Origin: Zygnema circumcarinatum
Lineage: Eukaryota > Streptophyta > Zygnematophyceae > Zygnematales > Zygnemataceae
Length of the DNA: 64,000 bases
Direction: 5' to 3'
Assembly: GCA_037447605.1 (NCBI GenBank)
Contig: CM074807.1
Location: 882,621-946,620 of the forward strand
Within the stretch, counting starts at the first letter, position 1. Each line of letters starts with the position of its first letter. The notes under the pieces were generated by a model. That model had not been told where the DNA came from. It saw nothing but the letters and a program-made list of their open reading frames with translations, and ran no database searches. Of this stretch, positions 12,137 to 24,137 are shown piece by piece. The translations under genes were made by a program, and so were the position numbers.

Positions 12137-14495
12137 CTACACCGCCACGCAGAGCCTGTCAAGGCGGACCCACTTGTAGGCGGAGCGGTCCCGGATCTGC
12201 GCCACTGCTTGGGCCGCCCCGTCAAGGGCTGTCCGTACGGAGGAGAGCCGCCTCTCGGCCTCTGCGCGTCTGCTGCTATCTGTTATCTGCGCACTCCGAG
12301 ACAAGGCAGGACGAGCTTGAATAACGCAAAAACGACTTTGGCTTTGGTTTTGGTTTTGGATTTGGTTTTGGTTTTGGTTTTGGTTTTGGTTTCAGTCTTT
12401 TCCTTATGGTCGTGGCATTTGGTGCTAAGTCCGAAGAGGGCCTCTTGGTTCCGCAAGCATTTGGGGTTTAGGGTTGAGGAGGCGCAGCACCTTTGAGAGG
12501 GCTTTGGAGGCGTCCAGGAGGCGGTGGAAGTGCGACAATTGCTTGTAGAGCTCGGCCTCGGAAAACTGCCAATCCCAAGCAAAAGGAGTGTGAGCTGTAA
12601 ACCCTAAATCCAATGCCAGCTATACAGCAATCTTTGACATCGAAGAGATGACTTCACCTCATCATCCCCATCAATTCTCTCTCATTCTCTCTCTCTCGCT
12701 CTCTCTCTCTGTATCTCTCTCTCTGCCTATCTCATTCTCCACCTCCCCCCTCCCTCCCCCTCCCTCCCTCCCTCTCTCCCTCCCTCCGTCCCTCACGTCT
12801 ATGTGAACAAACCGACCTGGCGCACCATCCTCCCGTTACAGCGCGGGTAATTAGGGCAGATTGTGCCTCTCTCGGAGTCTCCCATTACTCGGAGAGTTAT
12901 GTTCCGTGTCCGGCAGCCACATAGCTCGTCATCGCACTGCATGCCATGCCATGCCATGTCAGGAGACATGCCATCATCACAAGTCATGCCAGCAACATGG
13001 AACTACTGGCCTGCTAGAGAACGCATCCATGTCGATGTATGTTTCCAGTTCCGTCTAATGATTAACTCACCCCCCCCCTCAGCAGCCCGTACAGTGCATG
13101 TGAAAAAGGAAAGTACTGCAATGTGGAAATGGTATTGATAGAATTCTCAGCAATTTCAGCTCATGCTGGGCTTAATGTGTAAGTCTAAGGAAGAGCATAC
13201 CATGAGCCATGCATCGTAGTACTTCGCCACAAACGCTTCAGATCTCTGCTTCACCTGCTTCCACCGATAACCGACCCCAAATCCTAAGAATCAGCTTTCA
13301 GCTTGCCTTGTGTCCGACAAATAAGCCCAGAATCATGCTGAAGAAAAACAATATTGAGCTCAATCGATGTATCAGAACAATTTAAAGAACGTACCTGATT
13401 TGCCAGCATTGAAGCCGTTACAATCGGAGTCCTCCCAGAACCATCATCTTTACAAGCGGGACACTTCAAGGGATTAAATGCCCCAGCAGCGTCTGCATCT
13501 ATTTCCAAGGAAGGTCTCGCCTGTTGATTCGATGACGAAGTGGTCGATTCAGACACAATGGTGTGAACACCACAGAAGGGAAATCTGGAGACGCATTTTG
13601 GACATGTAAGGAGCAGCGGTTCACAATGTCTGTACCTGCAACGGATTCCACTCATTTCTCATATGGGTTAGGGTGAAATCAGGTTGATCAGCCAAATCCC
13701 AACGATCACGTGAAAGGTGATCTCACTTGAAAGCAAGGGAATTTGAAGTATGGCGACTTCCCTCCCTTCCCCTTCATGTTTTTGGTGCTCTTAGGTACAT
13801 ACCATTCATCATCATCAAGTGTACATCCCGATGCAAGCTGCCCCTCCTCCGTAATATTCGCTGCCGCAGACTGCTGGTGATACTGCATTGACATTCAACA
13901 AAAGACTCCATTTAGCGTCAGAATGAGTGAAGTGAGTGGAAGCCCAAACAAGGCACTGTCCGATTTTGGCTCCAAATAGGATGATAATGATGATAATAAT
14001 GATTATAATGTTACTAAAAATGATATTTCCTTATGGGTCCCCTCACCTTGGCAGCGTCCAGTCCAAGGCAGTCTGCCAAGCGAGCCGAATCCGTCCCCTC
14101 AATAGGTCCGCAAAGTCGAGAAACCACGGGATGAATCTGTCCAATGCCAACATGCCAATTCCGTACACAAGAAAAGTGAGAGGGAGGGAGATGAGGCGAA
14201 GCGGGAGAGGGAGGGTGAAGACGAGCAATACTTATTTAGGATGAGAGCAGCGAGAGAGAGGAGGGGAAGAAGGGCAGGGCGAGGGGGGGGAGGGACAAAG
14301 CTGTACCTGCTGCGATAAGTAGTACTCAATGTCAATATCCCATTCACCGTCTTCATGTTGAACCTCGTCTATGTGTCGAGCCCGATCCGCTATACTTCCA
14401 GTTGGAGGATTTCCCTTCACGGTACAGCAGACGAATGCATGGAAAACGAGGGTCTCAGTGTCACAACCAGCCTTGGGGCCAAAGAGAGAGAGAGA

Positions 14496-14541
<46 letters not shown>

Positions 14542-14991
14542 AAAAGATCGTAAGAGGAATAAAGAGAGTAGGAGACAGGAAAAATGGAGAGTGTTCCCCA
14601 GGCACACGCACCTTCTGCACACACACAACATATGGAATTGTATCTCCCGCAGAGCAGCCCTCGCGTCTCCCTTTTTGCATTCGTCGCAGTGCCACCTGTC
14701 ACATCCATGGGCAGCCCGGCAACCCTTCTGACTGAGCCAACTGCAGGAAGTGGGCGCAATTTTCTCTCCTCTCTCCCTCTCCCCCCTCCTTCCATCATCC
14801 GCCATCTCTCTCCCTCTCGTTTCCACCCCTCCATTATTTTCACCCCCACCTGCACATGTGGTTGGCTTTTCGCATCAGGATATTCCTCTGGAGATCGAGT
14901 CAGCGACTTCGTGATGATGAAGTCCTCCAGCTCCACTTCGCCCGCTCTCACTTTGCTTGCCAGCTGTCACACAGAGAGCGAGAGAGAGAGC

Positions 14992-15023
<32 letters not shown>

Positions 15024-18000
15024 GAGAGAGTGAGTGAGAAAGAGAGAGAGAGACGCATAGTATCCGTTCAGCTATAGAATGGAACAAGCGCAACAGGACA
15101 GAACTGACAACTGCAGCACATGCAGAGGACTTCCCGCAGAATAGTTTCTGCTCACCTCCCTCAGTTTGTTGTGAATGGCCTCCACGACCTCCTCTTTTGG
15201 ACTGCTCAACCAAAAACATGGCCATTAACTTAGAAAAGCTCTTCTTGAAGATAAATATAAAGCAAACAAATAGGTTCGTCTATCCGATTATGTAAAACGT
15301 TTCTCACCTTCCGGATAAGATCTGCTCCAAACAAAAGTTTCCGATATCCTTTGAAACCACCGACCAATCACGTCGAACCATGTCCAATCCTTTCACCTCA
15401 ATTACCTGCCCGTTCCGGACCAACCAAAAAGAAAATTCATCTGCCTGGTCATTCCGAATTCTGACTCAGTAGATTCCTAACTTTTATTCTAAAAAAAGGG
15501 CAAAGGAATCAAAACAACGAAAGGGGGCTAAACCAGACCTCTCGGGAAGTGCCATCTGGAAGAGTTTCCAATTTCACTGCAGCGTATTTCTTTTTTCTCA
15601 GCAGCAACATCCGTTTGAACACTCCGTCCATCTCAATTTCCAAAAGGCGGTACCTCTTATTCACCTGAGAAAGTAAAAGGGGGCAGAAGTGGGGAAATTC
15701 AGGTAAAAGAAATGAACCGGAGAAACTCAAAAGGGTTTCAGCAAATGGAACGTTGCAGATTTGAGGCATGCAAATCCCACTTGCTCTACCTCCTCTCTCT
15801 CTCACTCTCTCTCTCACATTCTCTCACTCATTCTCGCTCACTTTCTCCGTTTCTCTCTGTTTACCTCCTTTTTTATGATTGCAGCATTCGCCCAGACTTG
15901 TGAGAGGTCCTCGAGGCCCATATGCACCATGATTGAGTCCGTATCTCCATATATTACCTGAAAGCAGCCCAAAATAATCTCAAATTTCCTTCAAGTAGAA
16001 TTCACTTTCCAGAATGGTCAAGCCTCACCAGTTCCTTCTCTATAGTCTTCCTTTCTTACTCCCACTGGTCATTCTCACCTCCATGTTCAAGTTGTTTTGG
16101 ACCAGATCAACTGTGCTCTGCAAAATTTCGCGACCCTGCAAAAAGAAAAAAACTCGAAAATGTCAAAACATGAGCGCCGGGTTTGCGGAGCTCTACAGTT
16201 TCTATGGAAAGGTCAATCGTTTTGGCCGAAAAAATGTGCACTCAGTATATCTGGGTGTTTGTTTATTAACAAAGACGACAATACTGAAGGTTACGGATTC
16301 CTGAAAGTGGCCAAACGCGCACTTTTCATATTGCATGCATTTACTGACCAGAGAAGTAGTCAGCTCGGCCAACGATTTTGCGTAGAACCGCGAATTGCTG
16401 AACCCCAGACATCCGTACATGCTGCAAAGCCCCCATCGGATTTTTTTTGTCAATTTCATAGAAAGTTCACGGACTGCCCATGAAGCAAGTGCGCATATTC
16501 TTTGTACTCCCCAACGTTCCTAACTTTGGATACTAGAATAACCCCAATAGAAAATGTAACAAAACTTTCATAGGCTTCATATTTCTAAGAGGATTCTAGA
16601 CCTTCAAGCTTTTAGGCTCTTGAAAGTTTTTGAAAAAACTTTCAAGAAATTTCAGTTTTTTGAAATCCCTCCCTTCGGATTCCTTTCACAGGCTTTCTAG
16701 GCAGGTTTCATCCTTGGTCTCAGAATTCTAAGGATTTGAAATCTTTGGTCTATATTCAAGTTTTTTTTTTTTGAAGGCCTTTGATGGCTTGTAATATTGA
16801 CCTATTTGCTGTTAGTTTCAGAGCTTGCTGCCGAATATCATGCCGTTGTCGAGCTGCTGCATCTGTCTCCGTCTTCATTATGGCCTTCACCTGCCTCCTT
16901 TTCTCAACTAGTGTTCGAATCACCTGTTCAAAACATCCCAAAATTAGCCCCAAACCCCAAATCAAGGTATTAAACTCAAACCATCTTTTTGCCCACGAAT
17001 CCCAAAAGCAGAGTAGCCCAAAAAACCAAAAAAACGAAGGCCCCAAAATGGCTGAAAATCAAAAAATCAAAATCAAAACCAAAATCTCCTCTCCCACCTG
17101 TGGGAGTACTCCCGGCGGATCCGCCGCCGGAAGAGGTGAAATGCTCCCATCTGCAGAACTTTTTACTGTCGTAAAGCAAATGTTATACTCCTGAATAATA
17201 GATGGGTACAAGCTGTTGAAATCTAAAAGGACGACATACTTGTCATACAGCCCTCTTTTGGGTTCCAAAACCAATCCTCCTGCATAGGCAGGTCCTTTCC
17301 TCTTTCCCCCTCCTCTCCCTCCCTGCCCTCCCACAGCCTCTCCAATAGCTTCCTCTGCGCCATCCATGGCTTCCAGGACCTCCTCCTCCCGCGGATCTCC
17401 CTCTGTTGACGGGAGAGGGAGAGATTTCCTCCGATTACTCCCTGCCTGTGATGCTGCATTCGCCTTTTCCTTCTCTTTTGCAGAAAGTTTATCGGGCAGA
17501 ATATATTTGCGCAGGTGGAATTCGTGCAGGAGGAGGTACTCGATTCGCTGAGCTCTAGCGGTCTGCATAAGGGAAAAAGAAATATGTGTTTGGAAAACCT
17601 CCACAACCTTGAAAACTTTCATGAAACACACGGAAAACTCGAGTCTGGAAACCACAAAATCTAAACAATTCTTAAACTACTAGAAGCTTTGACCTCAAAA
17701 AAGAGTTAGGAGTTGGGGTCATGACCTGCAGAGTTTTGTTCCAAAGGTTTCCGCTGAGGCTGGTAAGTTGACGGGTGAGTGGAAGCAAACTGAGGTGGAA
17801 CATTAGTCCCAAAGTTAACCACGCATCTGTCTCTCCAAGCTCCACCTGTATACCCCAAAAGCTTCCAGAAAGGAGTCTCCATCACATAAACAGAGATGAG
17901 AAGCAGGTAGCCATGCAAAATGTGTGGCTGAGAAAACTCAAAACTATGAGAAAACCTGAGTTTTTGACTGTTTCTTTTCAGTGTGAAGCTCTGATTGAAG

Positions 18001-21000
18001 AAATGCTAGAGTGAGTTTCCAAGTTCTTGTTGGGGCTCACCAGCTTAACAAGCTCTGAACTGGAGGCATACATTCCCGGAATGTCTGCTGGAGAGAGCTC
18101 TAACCTTGTCCTCCCCAACTGACTCTCTGCGAGCTGCGTTAGCGTGTAGCTAACCTGCAACCTCTCTCCCTCTCCTGCTCCCCATCAATCCTACCACCTA
18201 GCTTCCACACACAAGACCAACAACTTCAAAATTTTTGACAAAGTAGCTTGTCGTACTTTAAAACTTCGGAAAGCATGGAGCCCAAAAGCACCTCTTTGAG
18301 AAATTCTCTTGCGTTGAGGAAGGTATCGCAGAGCAGTCTCCCGGCAGTGCAGGTCACTGCAGAGGAGGTATTGCTGCCCAGGCGGGGCATCTGGGAACGC
18401 TTTAATCGGCCAATGGATGACCAGCTGCCCACTTTGCATGCCTGCATAGAGGGAGAGGAGAGAGAAAGAGAAGAGACGGAGCGAGAGAGAAGGAAGAACA
18501 GGGGAGGGGAGTGAAAAGAAAGAGGGAGAGACGGAAAAGTTGGAAAGCGAGGGAAAGATGAGACGAGAGAGACTCTGAAGTGATTGACGAGATGTGTATG
18601 CAGACAGTGTTCAAAGTGAGGGGTCTTCATGCACCTGCAGTCGGTGGAGAAGTATGTCGAGGTCGAAGCCAATGATGTTGTGGCCGACAAGCACGTCGGC
18701 ATCAATCTTCACCAACTTCGCAAGGAGGAAGCTCAGCATCTCTCTCTCGCTGCCCCATCCAGAGGCCATACAGATAGTGACTAAAAAAATGAGGATTCGG
18801 TCTTCTCTATGATTTTTTAGTAAAAGATTTCGAAAGATTAGAGGTTTGACTGGGGACTCAACTTCATGCTCACCTTCCCTTTTTGCTAACCACAACCCCT
18901 CCAGCTTTTTCATTTATCTTCGCAAGCTCTGAATCAAATCCGGCTGGAAACACCCCTCCAGAAAGCTTCCTCACTGCGCTAAAATGAGCCAATTTCTCGC
19001 GGTTATTCCACTCGGCCATTGTCATGGGGCGGTCGATCTGTCACCAACATTGCAAAATGTCAAATGTTCAGTCAAGTACCCCACATTGTATCGCAAAAAT
19101 CAGGTCCAATTCTTTCCGTTTGGATGCACAAATTGACCAAGCGCATGGGAGAGATGCCGATTCGCACCTTAACCGTAGAGCAGTACACTACTGAAACAGC
19201 TGCCACCTCGTTCACATTATGTTGGTGGTTCAGAACGGTTTTTATGCTGAGTGATGCGACTACGAGAGGTGGAAGGTCCCTATTCTCCTTTGCCACATTC
19301 ACATGCTTTGAAGTTTCCACCGTCACTTCCAACTTGCAATGGCTCACCTGCCACCAATTCAGTCCTCAATCAATTTCCGATTGAGGACTGAACTGGACTT
19401 CCATAATATTTCAAAAAAAACATTTCCTGGCCTCATAACTTCCAGTACAAAAGGGGTAACTCGGTAACTGCTCGCTTGCGTGGTTAGTCTATCAAAGTCC
19501 TATTTCCCATTTCAAATGCTTGTGGGAGAGTTGAACTAGTCTTAGTTTTAGTAGCATTCTTTGTTTTCTCTTACCCCCACAATACCTGTAAGTGAGCTAG
19601 TCGGCGGTTTGGAGAGGATATGGAAAGCCAACAGGGTCCCATCAGCTTCCTCTTCAACAGCAAGAGCTCCAGTGCACTGTGTCGTGTATGCGAAGGAGAG
19701 AGGGAGAGAGAGGGAGAGAAAGAATGGAGAAAGAGGGAAAGGAGGTGGGGAGGATAGGCAAGGTGAGGACGAGCAGAGTGTAAGCGGGTAGAGAAAGGGA
19801 GGGAGGGAGTTTGCAAAAGGGAGAGAAAGGCAAAAGAGGCGTAGGTGGAGAAGCGTAGGCAATAGAGTGCAAGAGACGCAAGTGAGCGATAACAGAGGAG
19901 AGCACGACGAGTGGAGACGAGATGACAAGTCGAATAGGAGAGAGGGAGAGGAAGGAGGAAATGAGACGTGAATCAGTGGGCGAAAAAAGGGGAGAATGAC
20001 AGGTCAAGAGAGATGAAGAACGCGAAGAAGAGGGTGGAAGATACAGGGAAAGAGTGTGCGAGACTCTGAGGGAGAGAGAAAGAGAGAGATGCATTTACCT
20101 TGTATGAGTCCCAAACAAGGTCGAAAAATGTGTCCCCTCCAAATCAGCAGGCAGTGGACGATCCTGCCATGTCACCAAAAAGAATACGTTAACGCGATCT
20201 TGTGCATGTGTACAAGAGTACATTCATATCATACTTGAAAGTGAAATAATTCAGCACGACATCAAAAAAGAAAGCAAGCACAGTTAAATGCCTCGAAGCC
20301 TGCACATGGAGGAGCCTTTAAGGCCGAATTGAATCAGAGTAAATACTTGAATCGAGTAGGTTGGAGAAGCACCTTAAAAGGGTATGTAATCTTGATGAAA
20401 TAATTCTCACCGTAAGGTACATCAGATCGATCAAATGCATATGACCTCTGCAAGGAAGCCACGGATCACTTGAAACTAGCACACCAATACAGCTACACTT
20501 CTTGCTCAGATTACATGAGTTTGAACAATGGATGCCCGACAAGAAAGCTATGCAAAACCAGAAGCTATAGAAGAAAAAGAACCCACCTTCACAGGAGCCA
20601 TGGTGAAACTCGATACATCACGCTCTATTAAATGTTCGGTCAATTCTTGCTTTGCTGCACTGGCCAAAGCCTGTAATCCCCACATCTTCCAAGCTTGAAA
20701 CTGTTAAGGTCTAACTGACTCCGGCTTCTTAGTGCTTCAAGGAGTCTCAGGCATTTGAAGTGGTTTGATGGGCTTCAAAGATTTTCAAGGTACAAAGAAC
20801 CTACCTGTAGCTTCTTCGTCAGCGCCATCTTGTCAGAATCTTTTCTCGATTTGGCTGCTGCTTCCAATGCAGGCAGCTCGTCATCTTGGAAGGTTCCCTC
20901 TTTTGGCAGAGCGAATACACAGCGCTGCATATTGCGGACTAACACACAGCAGCTAACAAAGTGTTCCTCCAGAGGCACCTGCACTCATTCCGTTCAATGC

Positions 21001-23258
21001 AGCAGTATCAGAATACGCACATTAACATGTCTCTCGAACGAACATATGCCTTTTCCATTAAACGTCTTCAATGGTAGGAAGAAAAGTTCGCCATATACCT
21101 TTCCAAAGAGATAGACGCATCCAGGGCTACCTCCGAAGGCATCCTCGTACGCATCGAGGAAAAAGAAGGGAAGATTTCCCTCAGAGTCTAAGGGAAGAGG
21201 CTTATTCTCCACCTGGATTTCTGCCATCTTCTCTTCTATAGCAGCTGCGCCCGACGAGCCTCCCTCACATACAGCCTGCCATGCAGCAGAGGCATTTTCT
21301 GCACTGCCTTTACTAGTTTTTGCATTTAAGCCTTGTTTAACTAACGGCTTGTCCAGAACATTGATTGCCGGAAGGTCTGCTTTGACCTCCTTTGAAGCAA
21401 TTACACTATCCAGTTTCCCGTCCGCCACAGACGTGAACTCCTTCCCAGCAGCTTCAGAGTCCTTCATATCATGGACCCCATTGCTCAATCCTCCTACATC
21501 AGAGGCTTCCAGCTCTGATAGCTCACTTTGATACTTCTCTTCAATTGCTCCTTTCGATGGTGGAAAGGAAGAATGGGATGAAACTCTAGGATTTTTTCCA
21601 ATACCATTGGAAGCCTCCTCATTGTCAGCTTGAATGGCAGGATCAGTGGCTGTATGAGCAAGAGCAGTTGTTCTATCAACGTTTTCAGAAACTGAAACAG
21701 GTTTATCTCCAAGAGATGAAAAAGTGTTGTCACTCGGCGGTGCCCGTTTCGTGGTCGTTGGATATCTGACACTAGGAGGCTGTACTTGTGATGCTACTTG
21801 GTTGTACTGTGGGTATCTCGGTTGGGCTAAAGCTGCAGCTCCTGCAGACAACGAAGCACATATTGCCCTCCGCTTGTACTTCAAGTTTGGTTCTGAATAC
21901 GGAAAACATGATTGCTGAAGCCCAATTTGTGAAATCTGCGGCAAGAACTATGATGCATGAGACGGAAGAAACTACAGGCTTATCAAGTATGCGGGGGTAG
22001 ATTAAACTTGATGACATAGGCTTAAGGGAGTTATTCACCTCGGCGCCTCTGCCGGAGTAACTGCCGATCCTTGTCATCAACGGTAACATCTGCCAAAATT
22101 GAGTCAAGGGTTTTTTCTGCCTCTGCATCTGCCCCCATTGAACTTTTTCCTGATTTCTTCCCGACTACTGCGGATGCAAATATGTGTGAAACTCCCCTGC
22201 TTTTGCCCATAAGCAGGTTGGCAGCTGCATTTAGAGACTGGACTGCTTTGCTGGGAGCAGGTTTTCGTATTTTTGGACCTGCAGGAATGGATGGTGTAGA
22301 CCAACACCGCGAGGACAGTCAAACAAACAAAAAAAAAAATGAAATGAAGACTCTAAACTGAGCAGTTGCCTTCGATAAATGGAAATGATTTGCTCAAAAG
22401 AGAGGGAGGGACAGGGAGGTGGGGGTTGAGGATTCAGAACACCATGTGCAGCCGGAAGCGGAAAAAAACAGATGCAAAAGCAGGAGGGGATAGTAAGGAG
22501 TTCTACGGCCTTTACTAGTTAAGTTACCAGAGAAAGCATTGGAGATAAATTTATGCTTTCGTTCATTGAAACACTAACGACTGATCTAAAGAAAGAGCAA
22601 TAGTTCAAGCAGCTTCTACTAGAGCTTTTGAACAAAAGCAGTTTTATTTGGCATAGTCAAAGGTCGTGGCTTTGAAGATGCAAAACTGACACCTCAGCAC
22701 TTAAACTGAACCCTAATTTCCGATTCTTAAGCGACAAGAAAACATCTACCACTCATCAACACGCATATATAAAGTGCTGTTTAAGAGTCACTCGCCTCCG
22801 TTATTGCTCCCTTCCTTTTTGTTCCGTTTCCTTGACCTCCGGTCCAGCACCACATCGTCATCTTCTTCTTCCCCTTCCCCTCCCTCCCCATCCCACTCCT
22901 CCTCTTCTCCTTCATCTTCATACCCTAAATCCTCGCCAACCACGAAACCCTTTATCTGCTCCCTCCTCTTCGCAACTAGCTGCTCATACTCAGCCTCTGG
23001 CACCACATCGTACACATCCTCCTCCAGTTTCAGCTTGAAGTTATCTATGCGCCTCCTCTTGGCCCCCATTGCTGCATTCTCCACATCGTCATTCTTTTCA
23101 TCACTCTCCAACCCAGCGCCTACATCATCCTGCTCGCCTCCTCCTCCGCTTCCGCGCTTCCGCAGAGCAATAATCTCTGCTAAAGCGGAGCGACGCCCAT
23201 CGCCTTCGGTCGTGGATGAACGGCGGCGAGAGCGGGCAGGTTCTACAGCATCCGCCAT
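12137..23258 (-). CDS. POLA1: DNA polymerase alpha catalytic subunit
   Basis: This is the B-family polymerase that, with primase, starts DNA strands at replication origins and Okazaki fragments. Thirty-two exons join in frame to 1680 residues: 22796-23258, 22039-22278, 21099-21892, 20805-20978, 20587-20670, 20373-20447, 20099-20163, 19586-19676, 19168-19347, 18887-19037, 18635-18780, 18292-18441, 18041-18154, 17726-17845, 17098-17562, 16802-16923, 16349-16421, 16079-16135, 15865-15957, 15539-15664, 15308-15405, 15156-15201, 14850-14963, 14612-14695, 14307-14414, 14047-14136, 13803-13882, 13395-13635, 13201-13254, 12817-12936, 12491-12565, 12137-12286. Motif A ([10 protein letters not shown], near residue 1063), motif B ([13 protein letters not shown]) and motif C (YGDTDS, near 1192) are intact. 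Two C-terminal cysteine clusters (CPKC...CPAC and CDDELCGC...CPNYPRC) would bind zinc and the B subunit. The N-terminus holds the conserved LKLEEDVYD block. Introns 1 and 10 appear to use GC donors. Plant homologues are about 1500 residues; the extra length lies in exons 3 and 15. Confidence 0.95.
12340..12408. repeat. (TTTTGG)n hexamer microsatellite
   Basis: About ten imperfect copies of GGTTTT lie in the last intron of the polymerase gene. On the transcribed strand they read CCAAAA and contribute no polypyrimidine tract. Confidence 0.8.
12668..12795 (+). repeat. CT/CCCT microsatellite in a polymerase alpha intron
   Basis: A pure pyrimidine run on the + strand lies between polymerase exons 12817-12936 and 12491-12565. 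Because the gene is on the minus strand, its transcript would be GA-rich here. This is one of the few exceptions to the coding-strand pyrimidine bias of this window. Confidence 0.8.
14486..14542. repeat. (GA)n microsatellite
   Basis: An almost perfect GA dinucleotide run in a polymerase alpha intron (between exons 14307-14414 and 14612-14695). It reads CT on the coding strand. Confidence 0.85.
14971..15054. repeat. (GA)n microsatellite
   Basis: A GA-rich run immediately upstream, in transcript order, of the exon at 14850-14963. On the coding strand it forms a long CT tract about 8 bases before the acceptor, so it serves as an extended polypyrimidine tract. Confidence 0.85.
19690..20092. repeat. 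Purine-rich low-complexity intron
   Basis: About 400 bases dominated by A and G (GAGA, GGGA, AAGGGA) fill the polymerase alpha intron between exons 19586-19676 and 20099-20163. No conserved coding block was found. On the coding strand it is pyrimidine-rich throughout. Confidence 0.75.
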
Positions 23259-23511
23259 GGAGTACCACGATCTTGCTGGCTGTGGGAAAGTGCTGGGACT
23301 TCCAAAAAGAAGAGCCTACTAGGGAGAAGAGGAACAGTAGGAAAACGAAAGGGGCAGCAGGGAGAGGGGGGAAGCAGAGAGAGAGGAGGAGAGACGGAGA
23401 GGAAACGGAGGGAAGGAAGGAGTGAGAGGCATTTAGGGTTAGAGTCCTCCCTCAGGGAGAGAGGAGAGGAGAGGAGCGGAGGGCAGGTGATTGGGATGAC
23501 GTTGGGAAGGA

Positions 23512-23523
23512 TTTGGCGGGAAA
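23512..23523 (-). promoter_or_regulatory. E2F-type site upstream of POLA1
   Basis: TTTGGCGGGAAA matches the E2F/DP consensus (TTTSSCGS core) and lies about 254 bases upstream of the polymerase start codon. Polymerase alpha is an established E2F target in plants and animals. The match is read directly from the sequence; binding is inferred. Confidence 0.75.
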
Positions 23524-23527
23524 TTTG

Positions 23528-23535
23528 TTCGCGCC
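23528..23535 (-). promoter_or_regulatory. Second E2F-like half site
   Basis: TTCGCGCC, five bases beyond the first site, also matches the E2F core on the opposite strand. Closely spaced paired sites are common in S-phase promoters. Confidence 0.55.
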
Positions 23536-23548
23536 ATAATTTGAAGCT

Positions 23549-23565
23549 GGTTAGGGTTAGGGTTT
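23549..23565 (-). promoter_or_regulatory. Telo-box upstream of POLA1
   Basis: GGTTAGGGTTAGGGTTT reads AAACCCTAACCCTAACC on the gene's strand. This is the plant telo-box found in promoters of replication and translation genes. It sits 26 bases beyond the nearer end of the second E2F-like site. Confidence 0.65.
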
Positions 23566-23967
23566 CCATGCGGGAGCAACGGAGAACGTGAAACAGAACG
23601 GAGAACAACACATGTGCATGGAACATCAACACTCTGGTAATGGCGATGGCGAGTCATGATGTCGATGATTATGATGAGGATGGTGACGCTCCTTTCTTAT
23701 TTTAATTTTTTTTTTTTTCAAGTGGTGGGGCTCCATCGCTGAGCAATAAACCACAACCCCAGTCCCTTCCCTTATTCACCAAATGAAGCCTCACTAAAAG
23801 AGAAACGCAAGAGAATTTGAATCCCTCTTTCTACCCAGAAAAGACCTGGACCCCAAGCCTCTCTCAGAACGCGACCTCATAAAGGAGTTCACGGGCTCAA
23901 AGGTCCAACCCTTTTCTACGGAAAGAAGATGCAAAGCTTTACAGAGGTGTCGTTTCACAAGAGTGAA

Positions 23968-24056
23968 CGCTGACTTTGAACTGAACTTAACTGAACTGAA
24001 CTGAGCTGAGCTAAATTTAACTAAAGTGAACTGAGCTGAATTGAACTGAACTGAAG
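23968..24056. repeat. Degenerate (CTGAA)n minisatellite
   Basis: Units such as CTGAA, CTGAG and CTTAA follow one another for about 90 bases in the intergenic space just past the O-fucosyltransferase stop codon. Confidence 0.7.
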
Positions 24057-24137
24057 CCGGAATGTACAGAGAGGTCTCCTGTCTCGTTCTTTTCAAATTT
24101 CTCGACACCCAGATGGCACTTCTCATCTTGTGATCCT

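Larger units (their letters stand above)
23259..24137. other. Intergenic region between O-fucosyltransferase end and POLA1 start
   Basis: This 879-base stretch holds the POLA1 promoter sites and a purine-rich leader (23330-23430). A degenerate pentamer array of CTGAA-like units lies at about 23968-24056. The rest is probably the 3' flank of the O-fucosyltransferase gene. No further coding block was seen. Confidence 0.6.
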
